A DNA stretch of 64,000 nt from Arthrinium phaeospermum. Taxonomy: Eukaryota; Ascomycota; Sordariomycetes; Amphisphaeriales; Apiosporaceae. Both the position numbers and the translations under genes were made by a program. Under the pieces are notes generated by a model, which saw nothing but the letters and a program-made list of their open reading frames with translations, was not told the origin of the DNA and did no database searches. Shown here piece by piece: positions 54,884-64,000 of this stretch (position 1 is its first letter; each line of letters opens with the position of its first letter). The DNA is taken from NCBI GenBank assembly GCA_006503535.1, contig QYRS01000007.1:124001-188000 (forward strand), written 5' to 3'.

Positions 54884-56242
54884 ATGGCTAGGACGACGCG
54901 CTCCAAAGCCGCCAGTGGCAGCGCCGCGGCAAAGACGTCGGCGGCGACAGCCCCAGCGCCCTCGAATAAATCCCGATATACGCTGCCTTCGCCTGCTACG
55001 AACCCCCCCAAAATCTTCATCCTACCGAGAAAAGCCACAAGCGATGCGCGTGTTGTATCATTGCCGAACCCGCGGTACAGCAAGGCCACACGCTACCTCA
55101 TATGCCCCGAGACGGGAATTTACGAGTTCACCCGCATCACAGCCCCCAAATCCACACCGCGGAGTTGGTTGATAGACACCAACACCAACATCGGCACAGG
55201 CGCAGAGAATGAAGAGAAACTAGACCAGAAGAAGTCAGACGGTGACGACAGCGAGTTTGGCGCCTACGTAACCAAGGGCGCTGAACTGTACTTGGCGACA
55301 TCGATCGACCCCGTCTTCCTTCTATTACCAGCACTGGTCTCGGACGAGACCGCCAGAGGGGAGGGCGGGAAAAAGATGTTTGTCGAGAGCGATGACTACT
55401 TCGACCAACTCAGCAAAGCCTCGCCACACTTTTCGGAGATCCTGCGTTGGGGCAATATAAGGCAACTGCTCGAGTCAAGAATGGCCATTGTCTGCGACAC
55501 CGTTGACGCCGGTGGGGAGCTCATGTACCGGTTCAGCCAGGAGAAGCTGTTGGCGGATATGCTGTCCAGGGCAAAGCGGATGAGCGAAAAGTCCCTGCCA
55601 CCGAGCATGGAGGAGAAGTTTGTGGCCAAGGCTTTGGAGGCGCCGGTCCTGGGTCTGAAGAGGGAGGGCACGATAACGACGGCGGCGACAGACTCATCTG
55701 CTTCTACGCCCAAGGTTGAATCCACCGAAAGCCAGTCATCCACAGGGTCGACGGAAACCACGACAAGCCACAATTCCGAAGCATCTACTGCGGCGACCAC
55801 GGTTGCCGATGAGGAGGCCGCTGCCGCTGCATCAGCATTGAAGGCCTCGATGCAAGCTTCAACCGAAGTCACCCAGCTTCAGCGGCTACGCATCGCGTTC
55901 TCCTTCATTTGTTCTAGTTATATCATACCATCCCAGGTCGCACAGCTAAAACGGCAACTATTAGAACAGAAGAAACTTGTGGACTTCAGCCCCCTCGATG
56001 AGTATCTCGCACAAGTAGCTAAGTTACGCCAAGAAGCAGCATCATCGCGGTCAATGGGCGACTACTCCCGGAAGCATGTTCTGGACGAGGAAGAACTCAT
56101 GGACCGAGCAGAAAAGAAGCGGAAGATGGAAGAGGATGAGAAGCGGAAGAAGGCCGGAGAATCGAGAGGTGTCAAAAACCTCAAGAAGGTCAACACGGCC
56201 GGGATGAAGAAAATGAGCGACTTCTTCAAGAAGAAAGCATGA
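54884..56242 (+). CDS. rnh202: Ribonuclease H2 subunit B
   Basis: Non-catalytic subunit of the RNase H2 complex that removes ribonucleotides from DNA and R-loop RNA. 452 residues, single exon. The N-terminal domain (about 40-150) has KIFILPRKATSDARVVSLPN and YLICPETGIYEFTRI, and the conserved helical middle has DPVFLLLPAL, YFDQL and later LQRLRIAFSFICSSYIIP. A low-complexity Ser/Thr/Ala insert separates the two. The C-terminal MKKMSDFFKKKA closely resembles a PCNA-interacting peptide (x-x-x-h-x-x-F-F), although the first position is Met rather than Gln. The frame is open 41 codons further upstream, but the ATG at 54884 in GACATGGCT precedes the conserved region and a normal disordered N-tail. 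Confidence 0.9.
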   Translation: MARTTRSKAASGSAAAKTSAATAPAPSNKSRYTLPSPATNPPKIFILPRKATSDARVVSLPNPRYSKATRYLICPETGIYEFTRITAPKSTPRSWLIDTNTNIGTGAENEEKLDQKKSDGDDSEFGAYVTKGAELYLATSIDPVFLLLPALVSDETARGEGGKKMFVESDDYFDQLSKASPHFSEILRWGNIRQLLESRMAIVCDTVDAGGELMYRFSQEKLLADMLSRAKRMSEKSLPPSMEEKFVAKALEAPVLGLKREGTITTAATDSSASTPKVESTESQSSTGSTETTTSHNSEASTAATTVADEEAAAAASALKASMQASTEVTQLQRLRIAFSFICSSYIIPSQVAQLKRQLLEQKKLVDFSPLDEYLAQVAKLRQEAASSRSMGDYSRKHVLDEEELMDRAEKKRKMEEDEKRKKAGESRGVKNLKKVNTAGMKKMSDFFKKKA

Positions 56243-56370
56243 TGGGACTGTTTTGGGTATCGATAATTCCGTATCCATTCGAGCTGTACATCTTGCGGCC
56301 CTCAGGATATCAGACCTAGCTTGTACATGAATCTTCCAAATCATAACAGTCATGAATTCGTCGGCGTTGA
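56243..56370. terminator. Shared 3' region of convergent RNH202 and DUO1
   Basis: Only 128 bases separate the two stop codons, so the 3' untranslated ends of the two transcripts probably overlap. No separate terminator motif was identified. Confidence 0.4.
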
Positions 56371-57135
56371 TCATGTACCTCGTGTTCCTCTAGCTCGCCC
56401 CCGCGTGCTCCCAAATCCTCTGCTAATGCCTGATGTAGTTCTAGTACCTGATATGCTGGAAGAGCTACCGTGAGCGCCTCGACTTGAACCCCTCGTACCT
56501 GCCGTGGCCCTAGTTACAGTCCGGCCCCTAGTTGTGCGTCCGCGTGTCACTGTGGCTCGGCCCCTGCCCAACGTCCCGGCCTCTCTCTGCTGCTCTGCTT
56601 CCTCCCGCCTCCGGGCCGCCTCGATCTGCCGGCGCTCTTCCTCGGCCGCCCTCCGCTCGGCCGCGGCCTGCTTCTGCACCGCCTCGTTCTCAAGCTCAAC
56701 GAGGTCCTGGGTGGCACCTTTCCAGGTCGGGTTGAGGAGCAGCCGCTGATTGTGTTCCGTCTGCGATAGAATGCGCGTCCAGGTGTTGAGCAGCGTCGAC
56801 GCCGTGTTGACTGTCTTCGAAACCGTGCCCATGTTGCCCTTGGCGCGGTCCAGCGTCGAGATGACGCCCTCGATCAGCTCGTTGATCTGTCGCACCCCCT
56901 GCAGCTCGCGCTGCAACGACGCCTCGCGCGCCTCGGCTGATGTGCTGGCTTCGTAGGAGGAGGGGCCTCCGCCCTGCTGCTGCTGCTGCTGCTGCTGTTG
57001 CGGGGTCGGGGTTTTGGGTGTCTTGGGCCGTTCGGGGTGAACAGCAGCTTTCCGGGATGCGGATTTGGATGCAGCTTTGGCTGAAGGAGAGGCGAAGAGC
57101 TCCTCTGTATCCGAGTCTGAAAACTGGTCCGCCAT
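56371..57135 (-). CDS. duo1: DASH complex subunit Duo1
   Basis: Part of the DASH/Dam1 complex that couples kinetochores to spindle microtubules; fungus-specific. 254 residues, single exon. The family core is the helical block ASLQRELQGVRQINELIEGV then ISTLDRAKGNMGTVSKTVN and ASTLLNTWTRILSQTEHNQR (about 70-135), followed by an Ala/Glu/Arg-rich coiled coil. The C-terminus (about 180-254) is an unusual Arg/Gly/Thr/Ser tail with repeated TRGRT/RGSSRG units that could bind RNA, DNA or tubulin. A run of nine Gln encoded by a CAG-type repeat (56974-57000) precedes the core. The start MADQFSDSDTEELF is standard for fungal Duo1. One ACGCGT lies at 57521, 386 bases upstream. Confidence 0.9.
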   Translation of the reverse strand: MADQFSDSDTEELFASPSAKAASKSASRKAAVHPERPKTPKTPTPQQQQQQQQQGGGPSSYEASTSAEAREASLQRELQGVRQINELIEGVISTLDRAKGNMGTVSKTVNTASTLLNTWTRILSQTEHNQRLLLNPTWKGATQDLVELENEAVQKQAAAERRAAEEERRQIEAARRREEAEQQREAGTLGRGRATVTRGRTTRGRTVTRATAGTRGSSRGAHGSSSSISGTRTTSGISRGFGSTRGRARGTRGT

Positions 57136-58676
57136 GGTGAAGGTAGATTTATGTGTGTGGTGTGGTGCAGTGGCCGCAGGCGGTATCAAATTGAGCCCCA
57201 GTGCATGCAGATTTTGGGACGGACCTGCTCTTTTTCCCTCGTTGCAATGCTCAATCACAATTTGGCTTCAATGACGTACAAGGCTGAGTTGCCTGGCCGT
57301 TGGACAAAATGTTTACTGTGTGCTTGTCTGTTGTTTTTGACGCCAGATGCGGTCTGTGGTGGGGACCCTGGCAAAAAGCTGGTCGGGGCTCTGCAGCGAT
57401 GCCAGAAATCGCCAATCAGTAGGGCTGCTTGGTGTTTCGCGGCATTCGAGGTGCGGGGCTGCCATGTTTGGGTCGCGACGCGCCGGTTGCTCCTCGACAT
57501 AAACTGGGGAGTGCTCCAAGACGCGTGTTTTTGGTGTTAATTGATTCGACCGCTGCCGTCAAGCTGTTTACGGCTTAAGGGGTTTGGCTGGTCCTGAGTG
57601 GAGAATGGACGTGCATGAAATGCACAACGGAGGGTGTCTACGACGGTACTGGGTGTGCTGGCAGGGAGTGGACATCCATGCCAGACCCATGCTAATCTTG
57701 CAATCCTGCCCAACCCTTGGTTCGTCCGTCTGTGGCAGGCTCGCCCAGTCCCCCCAGCCACCTTTGTTCTGCCACTCTCACTACCGAAAATTACCTCCTG
57801 ACTACCTTGACCCGGCGCGCTCAACGTCTTCTCGTCGTCGCTCCCAGATAGTTCCCACACACACAACCATAATCTTCACGCAAAACTACGTCAACATCAT
57901 CGAACCTCGACAGTTGCGCTGGCCCTGTCTCTGTCGCATTCTTGCTAGGCTCGGAAGATTATTCTTGGTCATAATCAATTGCATTTTATCCACTCGTAAT
58001 ATTCTTTTGCATACCATACTGCATACGGTAGATTGGGGAGGAACGGAACGAACCCGACCGAAGCTTGAGACGACACCGAGTCACCATCCCATCTGTATAC
58101 TGATCCGGATATACGCAGCTATTGCACTGCTATCGACAAGATAATCTATCGCATAGCACGTCGAAACAAGCAACGCGACGCCAATAGCTGTACTCGTCTC
58201 GACAACTTGCGGTCAAGGTTCGGCATTCAAAGCATCGACCAACAACACGACGCGCTTTTAGTGCTTCGTCTTCTGCTCAGCTGTTAGCACTTGGGTACAG
58301 AGAAAGGGGGGTTGCATAGCTTGGCCGACTTATCTGCTTGCGAGCTTCAAAACTGGTTCGTCGGACTTGTACCAGCTACTTCTTACTTCTTAACTCGGCA
58401 AATACGAGTGGAGGTAACTGGATAGCGTGTTGGATCAAGACAATCAATCCATGGTGGTTGTGCTATTGTCCTCGAAGTGGTCTTTTCTGTAAAGTCCAAG
58501 GGATTGTTGTTTTGGTGGCACACGGGACCATCATTTGGCTGCTAGAACACAAGTCACATTGACGGCTTGTTGCTGGGCAGTAAACCTCAATTCTGCCAGA
58601 CAACGCAGGAGCTGTGCGGGTCCGCGATTATCTGCAACTTGGGATTGAAACTGCATTGCCTGAAAAATACTTAATC
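57136..58676. other. Divergent intergenic region between DUO1 and the next gene
   Basis: Contains the DUO1 promoter, including an MCB-like ACGCGT at 57521-57526, and a leader-like stretch before the gene at 58677. No protein gene is supported. Confidence 0.45.
57521..57526 (+). promoter_or_regulatory. MCB-like ACGCGT upstream of DUO1
   Basis: Palindromic MluI cell-cycle box 386 bases upstream of the DUO1 ATG. A single site can occur by chance; the proposed role is inference. Confidence 0.3.
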
Positions 58677-60020
58677 ATGGCTGCCATTTTCGAAGCTTCA
58701 ACACCTCCACCCCCCTCGAGGGTCCATACACCTTCAACTCCCAAACACGGCTACACGGACAATTGGGAACCTTTTTCTCCCCGCAAATCAGCACGCATCT
58801 CTGAAAAGGCAATCAAAAATCGCACACCTTCTCCCAGACACTCCACTGCCCGCAACACAACCTCGCGATCAACAAGCACCGTCTTTGGCACTCCAGCCGC
58901 ATCACCCAAGAAGCGAGCGCCCGCCATGGACTCTGTGCGACGCGCTGCGGCCCATTTGACGGCCGAGAGTTCTTCTGGCGCCGCTGGTCTGCTTGGCATT
59001 CCTGGCTCCAAGTCGCACGCGGCATCTGCCACGCGTGGTTCTGGCATGCTTCCAACGCCCGCCAAGACTCCGAGCGACAACAAGAAGCGCAATGTCGAGA
59101 TTGAAGCTGGTGTGCGCGCCGCTGCGCGAACTCTGTTTCACGATGAGGTGGATACCATTACTTCATCGCGCAAGAAGAGGTCGAAGAAGTATACTGGCGT
59201 AGGCCTTGAGAGTTTCAATGCGGAGGAAATTGACGAGCCTATTGAGATCTTCACCGACTCCCGCGATCGCCTTCCTCAAGTTGACCGCAGCCTCGACAAT
59301 CCATTCTACGGCGAAGCTTCAGCTGCTGCGGTTGCCGAACCCCCCAAGCGACGCAGCCCTCGGCGTAAGATGGTGGTCATTCCTGGTGAGGGCAGAGTCC
59401 CTATGGAGGATGCTGTTCAGCGCTCAGATGGCACAGTTTACGTATTGTGAGTATATTAACCCTACTTTGATGAGTCCGGCAACTTTTACTAACCTCAATC
59501 TAGCCGAGGAAAGGCATTTTGGAAGCCAAATGGCGATAACAGCCCGGCCGATCAGGATGGCGAAGCTCCCGATGATCTTTTGAATGGCGAAGAGGTCGGC
59601 AGCCCATCTAGAAGACTCACCCGATCTTCTGTGCAGCCCCGCCTACTATTCCCCAGCAAAGCAAAGGGCAAGGAGATCATCGAGCATAACACCGAAGATG
59701 AGGAAGCAGCCACTGATATCGAGGACCACGTTGTCCTTGAAAAGCAGGATGGCAAGGATGCCATAGAGACGCCTGCCGAGAAGTCAATGCCTGGAACACC
59801 TACGGCGCCCCGTTTCGCACCTGCTTCACCCCCAAGCACCACTCGTACGACCCGTATGAGCAAAAGGCTGGAGGACAGTGTCACGCCCATGAAACGTCCG
59901 ACCAAAACTCAAAGTCCTTTTGACGCCTGGCGTCGTTCTAAGAGCCATGCTGGACCCCAAGGACAGAAACGGGAGGCCGATTCGCCGGCCACCGGTGTCG
60001 CCAAACGCCAGCGTGCTTAG
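58677..60020 (+). CDS. Conserved Pezizomycotina hypothetical, probable nuclear phosphoprotein
   Basis: Not assigned to a named family. 428 residues in two exons, 58677-59446 and 59504-60020, across a GTGAGT...CTAAC...CTAG intron that restores VYVFRGKAFWKPNG. The protein is disordered, with many Ser/Thr-Pro sites near basic residues (FSPRKSAR, TPSPRHS, ASPKKRAP, LPTPAKTPSDNKKR, SPRRK), pointing to cyclin-dependent-kinase regulation and nuclear location. A central block resembles one I recall in other Pezizomycotina: RAAARTLFHDEVD, then IEIFTDSRDRLPQVD, then DNPFYG. No catalytic domain is visible. An in-frame upstream start at 58614 lacks an ATG, so the ATG at 58677 (ATCATGGCT) is preferred. 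Confidence 0.75.
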
Positions 60021-61257
60021 AGTGCATTTGAGGGAGCGGGTGACACTGGACGGCCAGCTAGAACCCTACAGCTTACACGACGTCTCCGTCACAGCACGAG
60101 TCTGTCGGATTTGTAAGAGGCTGGGAACTGGTTCCATGCTACTCGGGTAGTCGACCTGGCTGCAAATCTGCCCTTTGTTTGGATTATGGGTTTTCTTCTT
60201 CAGTTCTATTGGGCTTAGGGGAAGGAAGTCAGCGATATGATGCCAAACCAAGTCATTAATATCGGTTTACGCAATTGTTTTTTAAAAGGCGTTGCTTGTT
60301 GGCGAGTCATGGATGGCACAGCAAAGGCGTTGGTGGAGAGATTATACTTCTTGACTTTACGGTTATTCCACACCTGTCCTGTATCGCGAGGCTTCAGCAA
60401 AGATTGACCCTTGATCCTCGGTCCTCATCATGTACTCCATCCCCGTCCTGCGTGGAATCGAGATTTGTCTTGTTCAGAACAAGAGGAAGCAGGCCAGGCG
60501 ATGAGGGACTGCATCTCCATTTTAGATAGACAACCTTTAGGGGTAATTGACACTTTGTATGAATAATCTCTCGATGTTTTTTCCATGTATGCTGCATGTC
60601 GGCCAGATGCGTTATTTCCAGTACTACTCTCGGTACGTATTAATATGTCCGGTGCCAACCAAAGGGACCGCCCTCCATGTCATGAAAGAGACCTCCTCAA
60701 TCACACACTTTGATACGACGCCTCTTTTCCCAGAATCAGTTAGTACCCTACCCGTGTAACATGTAGGCTGGTAGGTTGTTGTGACGGGCACACTGCACAC
60801 CGGCACACCCATAAGGCGTGTTCGGATGCAGATGACGTGACTGATCTGGATCGCCATCCGAACAACGGCCCCACCCCCACTAAGACGGACAAGTCCCAAA
60901 CGAATTTCTTGCTGCCTTTTTGCTCTGGCGGGGCAATTGGGACGGACGCTTGCCGGTGAACGAACTCGACGGACTACCTACATACCTAATACCCTTCACT
61001 TCACCCCTTCAATCGTACTACCTGCATACTGCCAACATTGGACTTGTGTGTCTATACTTGGAAATTCCCACTGGCTCAGTTCGTCCATATCAGGCGGCTT
61101 GGCCGAGTATCATACACGCATTTCCTTTGGGACTGTCCAGTGGTTTCTTCCCTTAAGCATCATCACTCTCATCATCATCGTTCGCTAGATTTTGCCAAAC
61201 CAGGCACGCCTTTCTGCGCCCAATCCAGCAAATTTACCATTATTTCTTGCGCTCAAG
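60021..61257. other. Intergenic, no gene seen
   Basis: 3' flank of the hypothetical and promoter/leader of the SurE/TTL gene. The last 150 bases are T/C-rich, leader-like. Confidence 0.45.
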
Positions 61258-64000
61258 ATGCATATTCTCGTGACCAATGACGATGGACCACCATCCCCCA
61301 CCTCCTCGCCCTATGTGCATAGCTTTGTGCGGGCATTGCAGCGTGCCGGGCACACCGTGTCTGTATGCCTCCCCCATACGCAGCGATCCTGGATCGGCAA
61401 GGCCCATATGGTCGGCGAGACAGTAAAGCCCTCCTACTACCGGCCCTCCGAGACGTTCGATCCCACGCCGCCCACCGACTCCGCTGCCAGCAAGCCCCAG
61501 GGCACCACCCACACGCGTCCCAGCAAGTCCCGCGACATTGAGGAGTGGATCCTGGTCGACGGCACGCCCGCCTCCTGCGCCCAAATCGGCCTACACTACT
61601 TCTTCGAGGACCGTGGCCCCGTGGACCTTGTCGTCTCGGGGCCCAACTACGGGCGCAATGCGACGGCTGTGTTTGCGCTCTCAAGTGGCACACTCGGAGG
61701 CGCCCTCGAGGCTGCCGTTTGCCGCAAGAAGGCCATCGCCGTTTCGTACGCCTTCTTCAGCCGCAACCACGACCCCGTTATCATCGAGGGTGCCAGCGCG
61801 CACAGCGTCCGGGTCATCGAGAGCCTGTACCGCCAGTGGCCGTCCGATGCTAGCGTGGACCTATACTCGGTGAACGTCCCGCTTGTGGAGGGGGTCGGCA
61901 AGAACAAGACGCTCTTCACCGAGATGTTGCAGAACTACTGGTCACTGGGGAGTTCATGCTTCACGGAGGTGGAGGGCAGCGTTGGCGACGAAGACGAGGA
62001 GGAGTGCCGGATACGAGAGGGCGAGAGCCATGAAGGTGTGGCGCCTCAAAAGACCTCGAAGGAGGGCGAGAATGGCAATGGATACACACACCGGCATTTC
62101 AAATGGTCGCCAAGGTTTACAGACGTATACAACAGTGTGGAAGAGTCGCCCCCAGGAAACGATGGGTGGGCCGTGAAAGAAGGCTTGACAAGGTAAGCAA
62201 GCAAACTTGGCTTAACACCTCCCTTTTGAGTAACACGTGCTGACAATCAAACCCCAACAAACAGTATTACTCCGATGAAGGCAAATTTCTACCACGCGGC
62301 ACCGCATCTGCATGGAACAGAGTTACAACTGTAAGTACGAAACGTGGAGAGCATCTTTAGCATTGGCAATTGCGTTGCTAGGCGAGGCTTCAAGAGGAGT
62401 TGGGGCTTTGTTTGGCCAATCTGGTCAATATTCTATAAATTAGACTATAGAGACCTAGATATGTATATCGGAGCCCCAGTCCTTGGGGCATCCCATGAAC
62501 TCCGCTCGCGCCTGAACTCGCACGTGCACTGAGATGGTGCGTATACCATGATGCTGTGGTCAAGATCTAATGATTCGGTATAGAGAACAGTCGAAGTCAC
62601 AAAATAACACCATGCCTGTGACACAAGAACACTCCCTATCACATCGACCAAAGAATCATTTCTATGCCTTGGTAGCATACGAGGATCCCTATGTTCAGCC
62701 CTTGATTCTCTCGGCGCTCTCTAAGCTCTTCGCGGCGGAATCGTACACCCTCCTGTCCCTTCCTCAATCATATGACGCGTCTTCGTCATCTGAGATCTCA
62801 ATGTCTTCTCTGCTCCCTCCGTCGACGGCGGAAAATGAAGCCCGCATCCTACAGATCACGCCGTACGAACAGGTCGACTGGTCGTATGTTTCAGACGACC
62901 ACAAGGGCAATGTGCTGGTGAACAGCTACATGCTGCGCAAGGCCCTCATCCGAAAGCACTACCTAGGCACCACCATCGAGCACTGGGTGGCCAAGCATCC
63001 CGAGTCGGCCCTGAACTCGCACTTCCGCCGCGGAGACGCTTTCGAGGTCGACTATGCCGAGTTCCTGGACGACGCGCTGGTCGAGGCGTTCGACCTGCGC
63101 GCGAGCCTCGACAAGAACGAAGAGATCGAGGACGCCAAGGATCGCGAGTGGTGGATCCTCAAGCCCGGTATGAGTGACCGTGGCCAAGGGATCCGACTGT
63201 TCAGCACGATGGAGGAACTGCAGGGGATTTTCGATGGATGGGAAGAGGACGAAGATGAGGAGGAGGAAGAAGACGAAGATGGAGACGCAGCGGCCGGGAA
63301 GAAGGAAGAAGACGATGAAGACGATGAAGACGACGATGATAAGGATGACGGCATCACTGCCTCTCATCTCCGCCACTTCGTCGCGCAGCCTTACATTCAC
63401 CAGCCTCTGCTCCTGCCCGCCTACGACAACCGCAAGTTCCACATCCGGACGTACGTTCTGTGCGTCGGCAGCCTCGACGTCTACGTCTACCGCGAGATGC
63501 TTGCACTATTTGCAGGCAAGCCCTACGTTGCGCCTTGGGAAGTCTCGTCTGCTGGAGGAGACGGCGGCGCCAGCACAATCGACCTCGAGGCCCATCTGAC
63601 CAACACGTGTCTCCAGCGCACCGTGAAGGACGGCTCCGTGCGCCGGTTCTGGGACGTCGATATTCCTACCGAGTCCACTTCGCCCGCGCAACCGTCCAAG
63701 CAGGCCATCTTCGATCAGATCTGCGCCATCACCGGCGACCTGTTCCAGGCCGCGGCGCAGGGCGGCATGACGATGCACTTCCAACCGCTGCCCAACGCGT
63801 TCGAGGTGTTCGGGCTGGACTTCCTCGTCGACGCCGCGGGCACGGCTTGGCTGCTCGAGGTCAACAGCTTCCCCGACTTCAAGCAGACGGGCGACGAGCT
63901 CCACGGCCTGGTCCAGGGGCTCTGGGAGGGCGTCATGGCGCTGGCCGTGCGGCCGCGGTTCGGCGGCCAAGGGGAGAAGGTCGAAACCCCTTCTGCTGTA
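61258..64000 (+). CDS. pby1: SurE-like phosphatase plus tubulin-tyrosine-ligase domain protein (Pby1 type), 3' end beyond the window
   Basis: N-terminal SurE nucleotidase/phosphatase domain (MHILVTNDDGPPSPTSSPYV, with the metal-binding Asp pair of NDDG, and LVVSGPNYGRNATAVFALSS). C-terminal ATP-grasp domain of the tubulin-tyrosine-ligase family: WWILKPGMSDRGQGIRLF, FVAQPYIHQPLLLP, NRKFHIRTYVLCVG, DLEAHLTNTC and FGLDFLVDAAGTAWLLEVNS. Yeast Pby1 has this same order and associates with P-bodies. Exon 1 is 61258-62192, exon 2 62265-62330, and exon 3 probably starts at 62584. The stop that would end a SurE-only protein (62332-62334) is part of a GTAAGT donor; splicing 62331-62583 (branch CTAATG, acceptor TATAG) joins both domains in frame. 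An ATG at 62612 would otherwise start the TTL part alone. The frame is open at base 64000. An acidic Glu/Asp insert (about 63240-63350) interrupts the ATP-grasp domain. Confidence 0.82.

Noticed and set aside
62612..64000. Independent tubulin-tyrosine-ligase gene starting at 62612
   Set aside because: Possible, but an in-frame splice joins it to the SurE part and the domain order is that of Pby1, so one gene is preferred.
1..64000. Transposons, CRISPR arrays, operons or a secondary-metabolite cluster
   Set aside because: No transposase, reverse transcriptase, terminal repeats, direct-repeat arrays or core biosynthetic enzymes were seen; the genes are ordinary conserved fungal genes.

Overview
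The window is nuclear DNA of a filamentous ascomycete, most likely a Sordariomycete. Coding regions are GC-rich. Genes carry short spliceosomal introns (about 50-140 bases) with GTAAGT/GTATGT-type donors, CTAAC/CTGAC branch sites and CAG/TAG acceptors. A tRNA-Ile gene has an intron beside its anticodon. The gene set (Seipin, Tvp18, Aim21, Duo1, Mcm10, Rnh202, a Pby1-type SurE/tubulin-ligase protein) is typical of fungi. There is no operon, CRISPR array, recognisable transposon or prophage.

Layout: 1-1.75 kb no gene; 1754-3903 (+) Ser/Thr/Pro-rich single-span membrane protein with a frame break; 5069-5173 (-) tRNA-Ile(AAU); 5462-6534 (-) alpha/beta hydrolase with a GC-AG intron; 7128-7645 (+) a doubtful broken ORF; 8539-9729 (-) Whi5/Nrm1-like G1/S repressor; 9.7-14.7 kb gene-poor; 14703-17271 (+) Zn-metallopeptidase with C-terminal jacalin domain; 18792-19798 (+) phosphatidylserine synthase with a C-terminal frame break; 20979-21786 (+) NTF2; 23423-24206 (+) TVP18; 24.2-29.3 kb gene-poor; 29287-32131 (+) AIM21; 33069-34820 (+) PARP-fold protein; 35592-39354 (+) F-BAR/SH3 cytokinesis protein with two frame breaks; 40147-41775 (+) seipin; 43040-44922 (-) DUF7918-like protein; about 46.8-47.5 kb (-) decayed 2EXR-type gene; 48864-49829 (-) NAP-family histone chaperone; 51408-53951 (-) MCM10 divergent from 54884-56242 (+) RNH202; 56371-57135 (-) DUO1; 58677-60020 (+) conserved nuclear hypothetical; 61258-64000+ (+) SurE plus tubulin-tyrosine-ligase protein running off the window.

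Several genes concern the cell cycle and DNA replication: the Whi5-like repressor, MCM10, RNase H2 subunit B, Duo1, the F-BAR ring protein and the NAP chaperone. MCM10 and RNH202 share a bidirectional promoter with three MluI-cell-cycle-box-like sites, and one ACGCGT lies upstream of DUO1. This fits MBF-type G1/S control, which the Whi5/Nrm1 family represses. A second group handles membranes and lipids: phosphatidylserine synthase, seipin, Tvp18.

The most important technical observation is that at least four otherwise intact coding frames are each rescued by adding one base, mostly in or beside short C or G runs. This looks like systematic single-base under-calling in the assembly rather than real mutation. 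I found no clearly new multi-gene system. The least ordinary items are the stand-alone PARP-fold protein with an intact His-Tyr-Glu triad and long acidic tail, the GC-AG intron in the hydrolase, the SurE/TTL gene whose apparent SurE stop lies inside a splice donor, and the decayed 2EXR gene.
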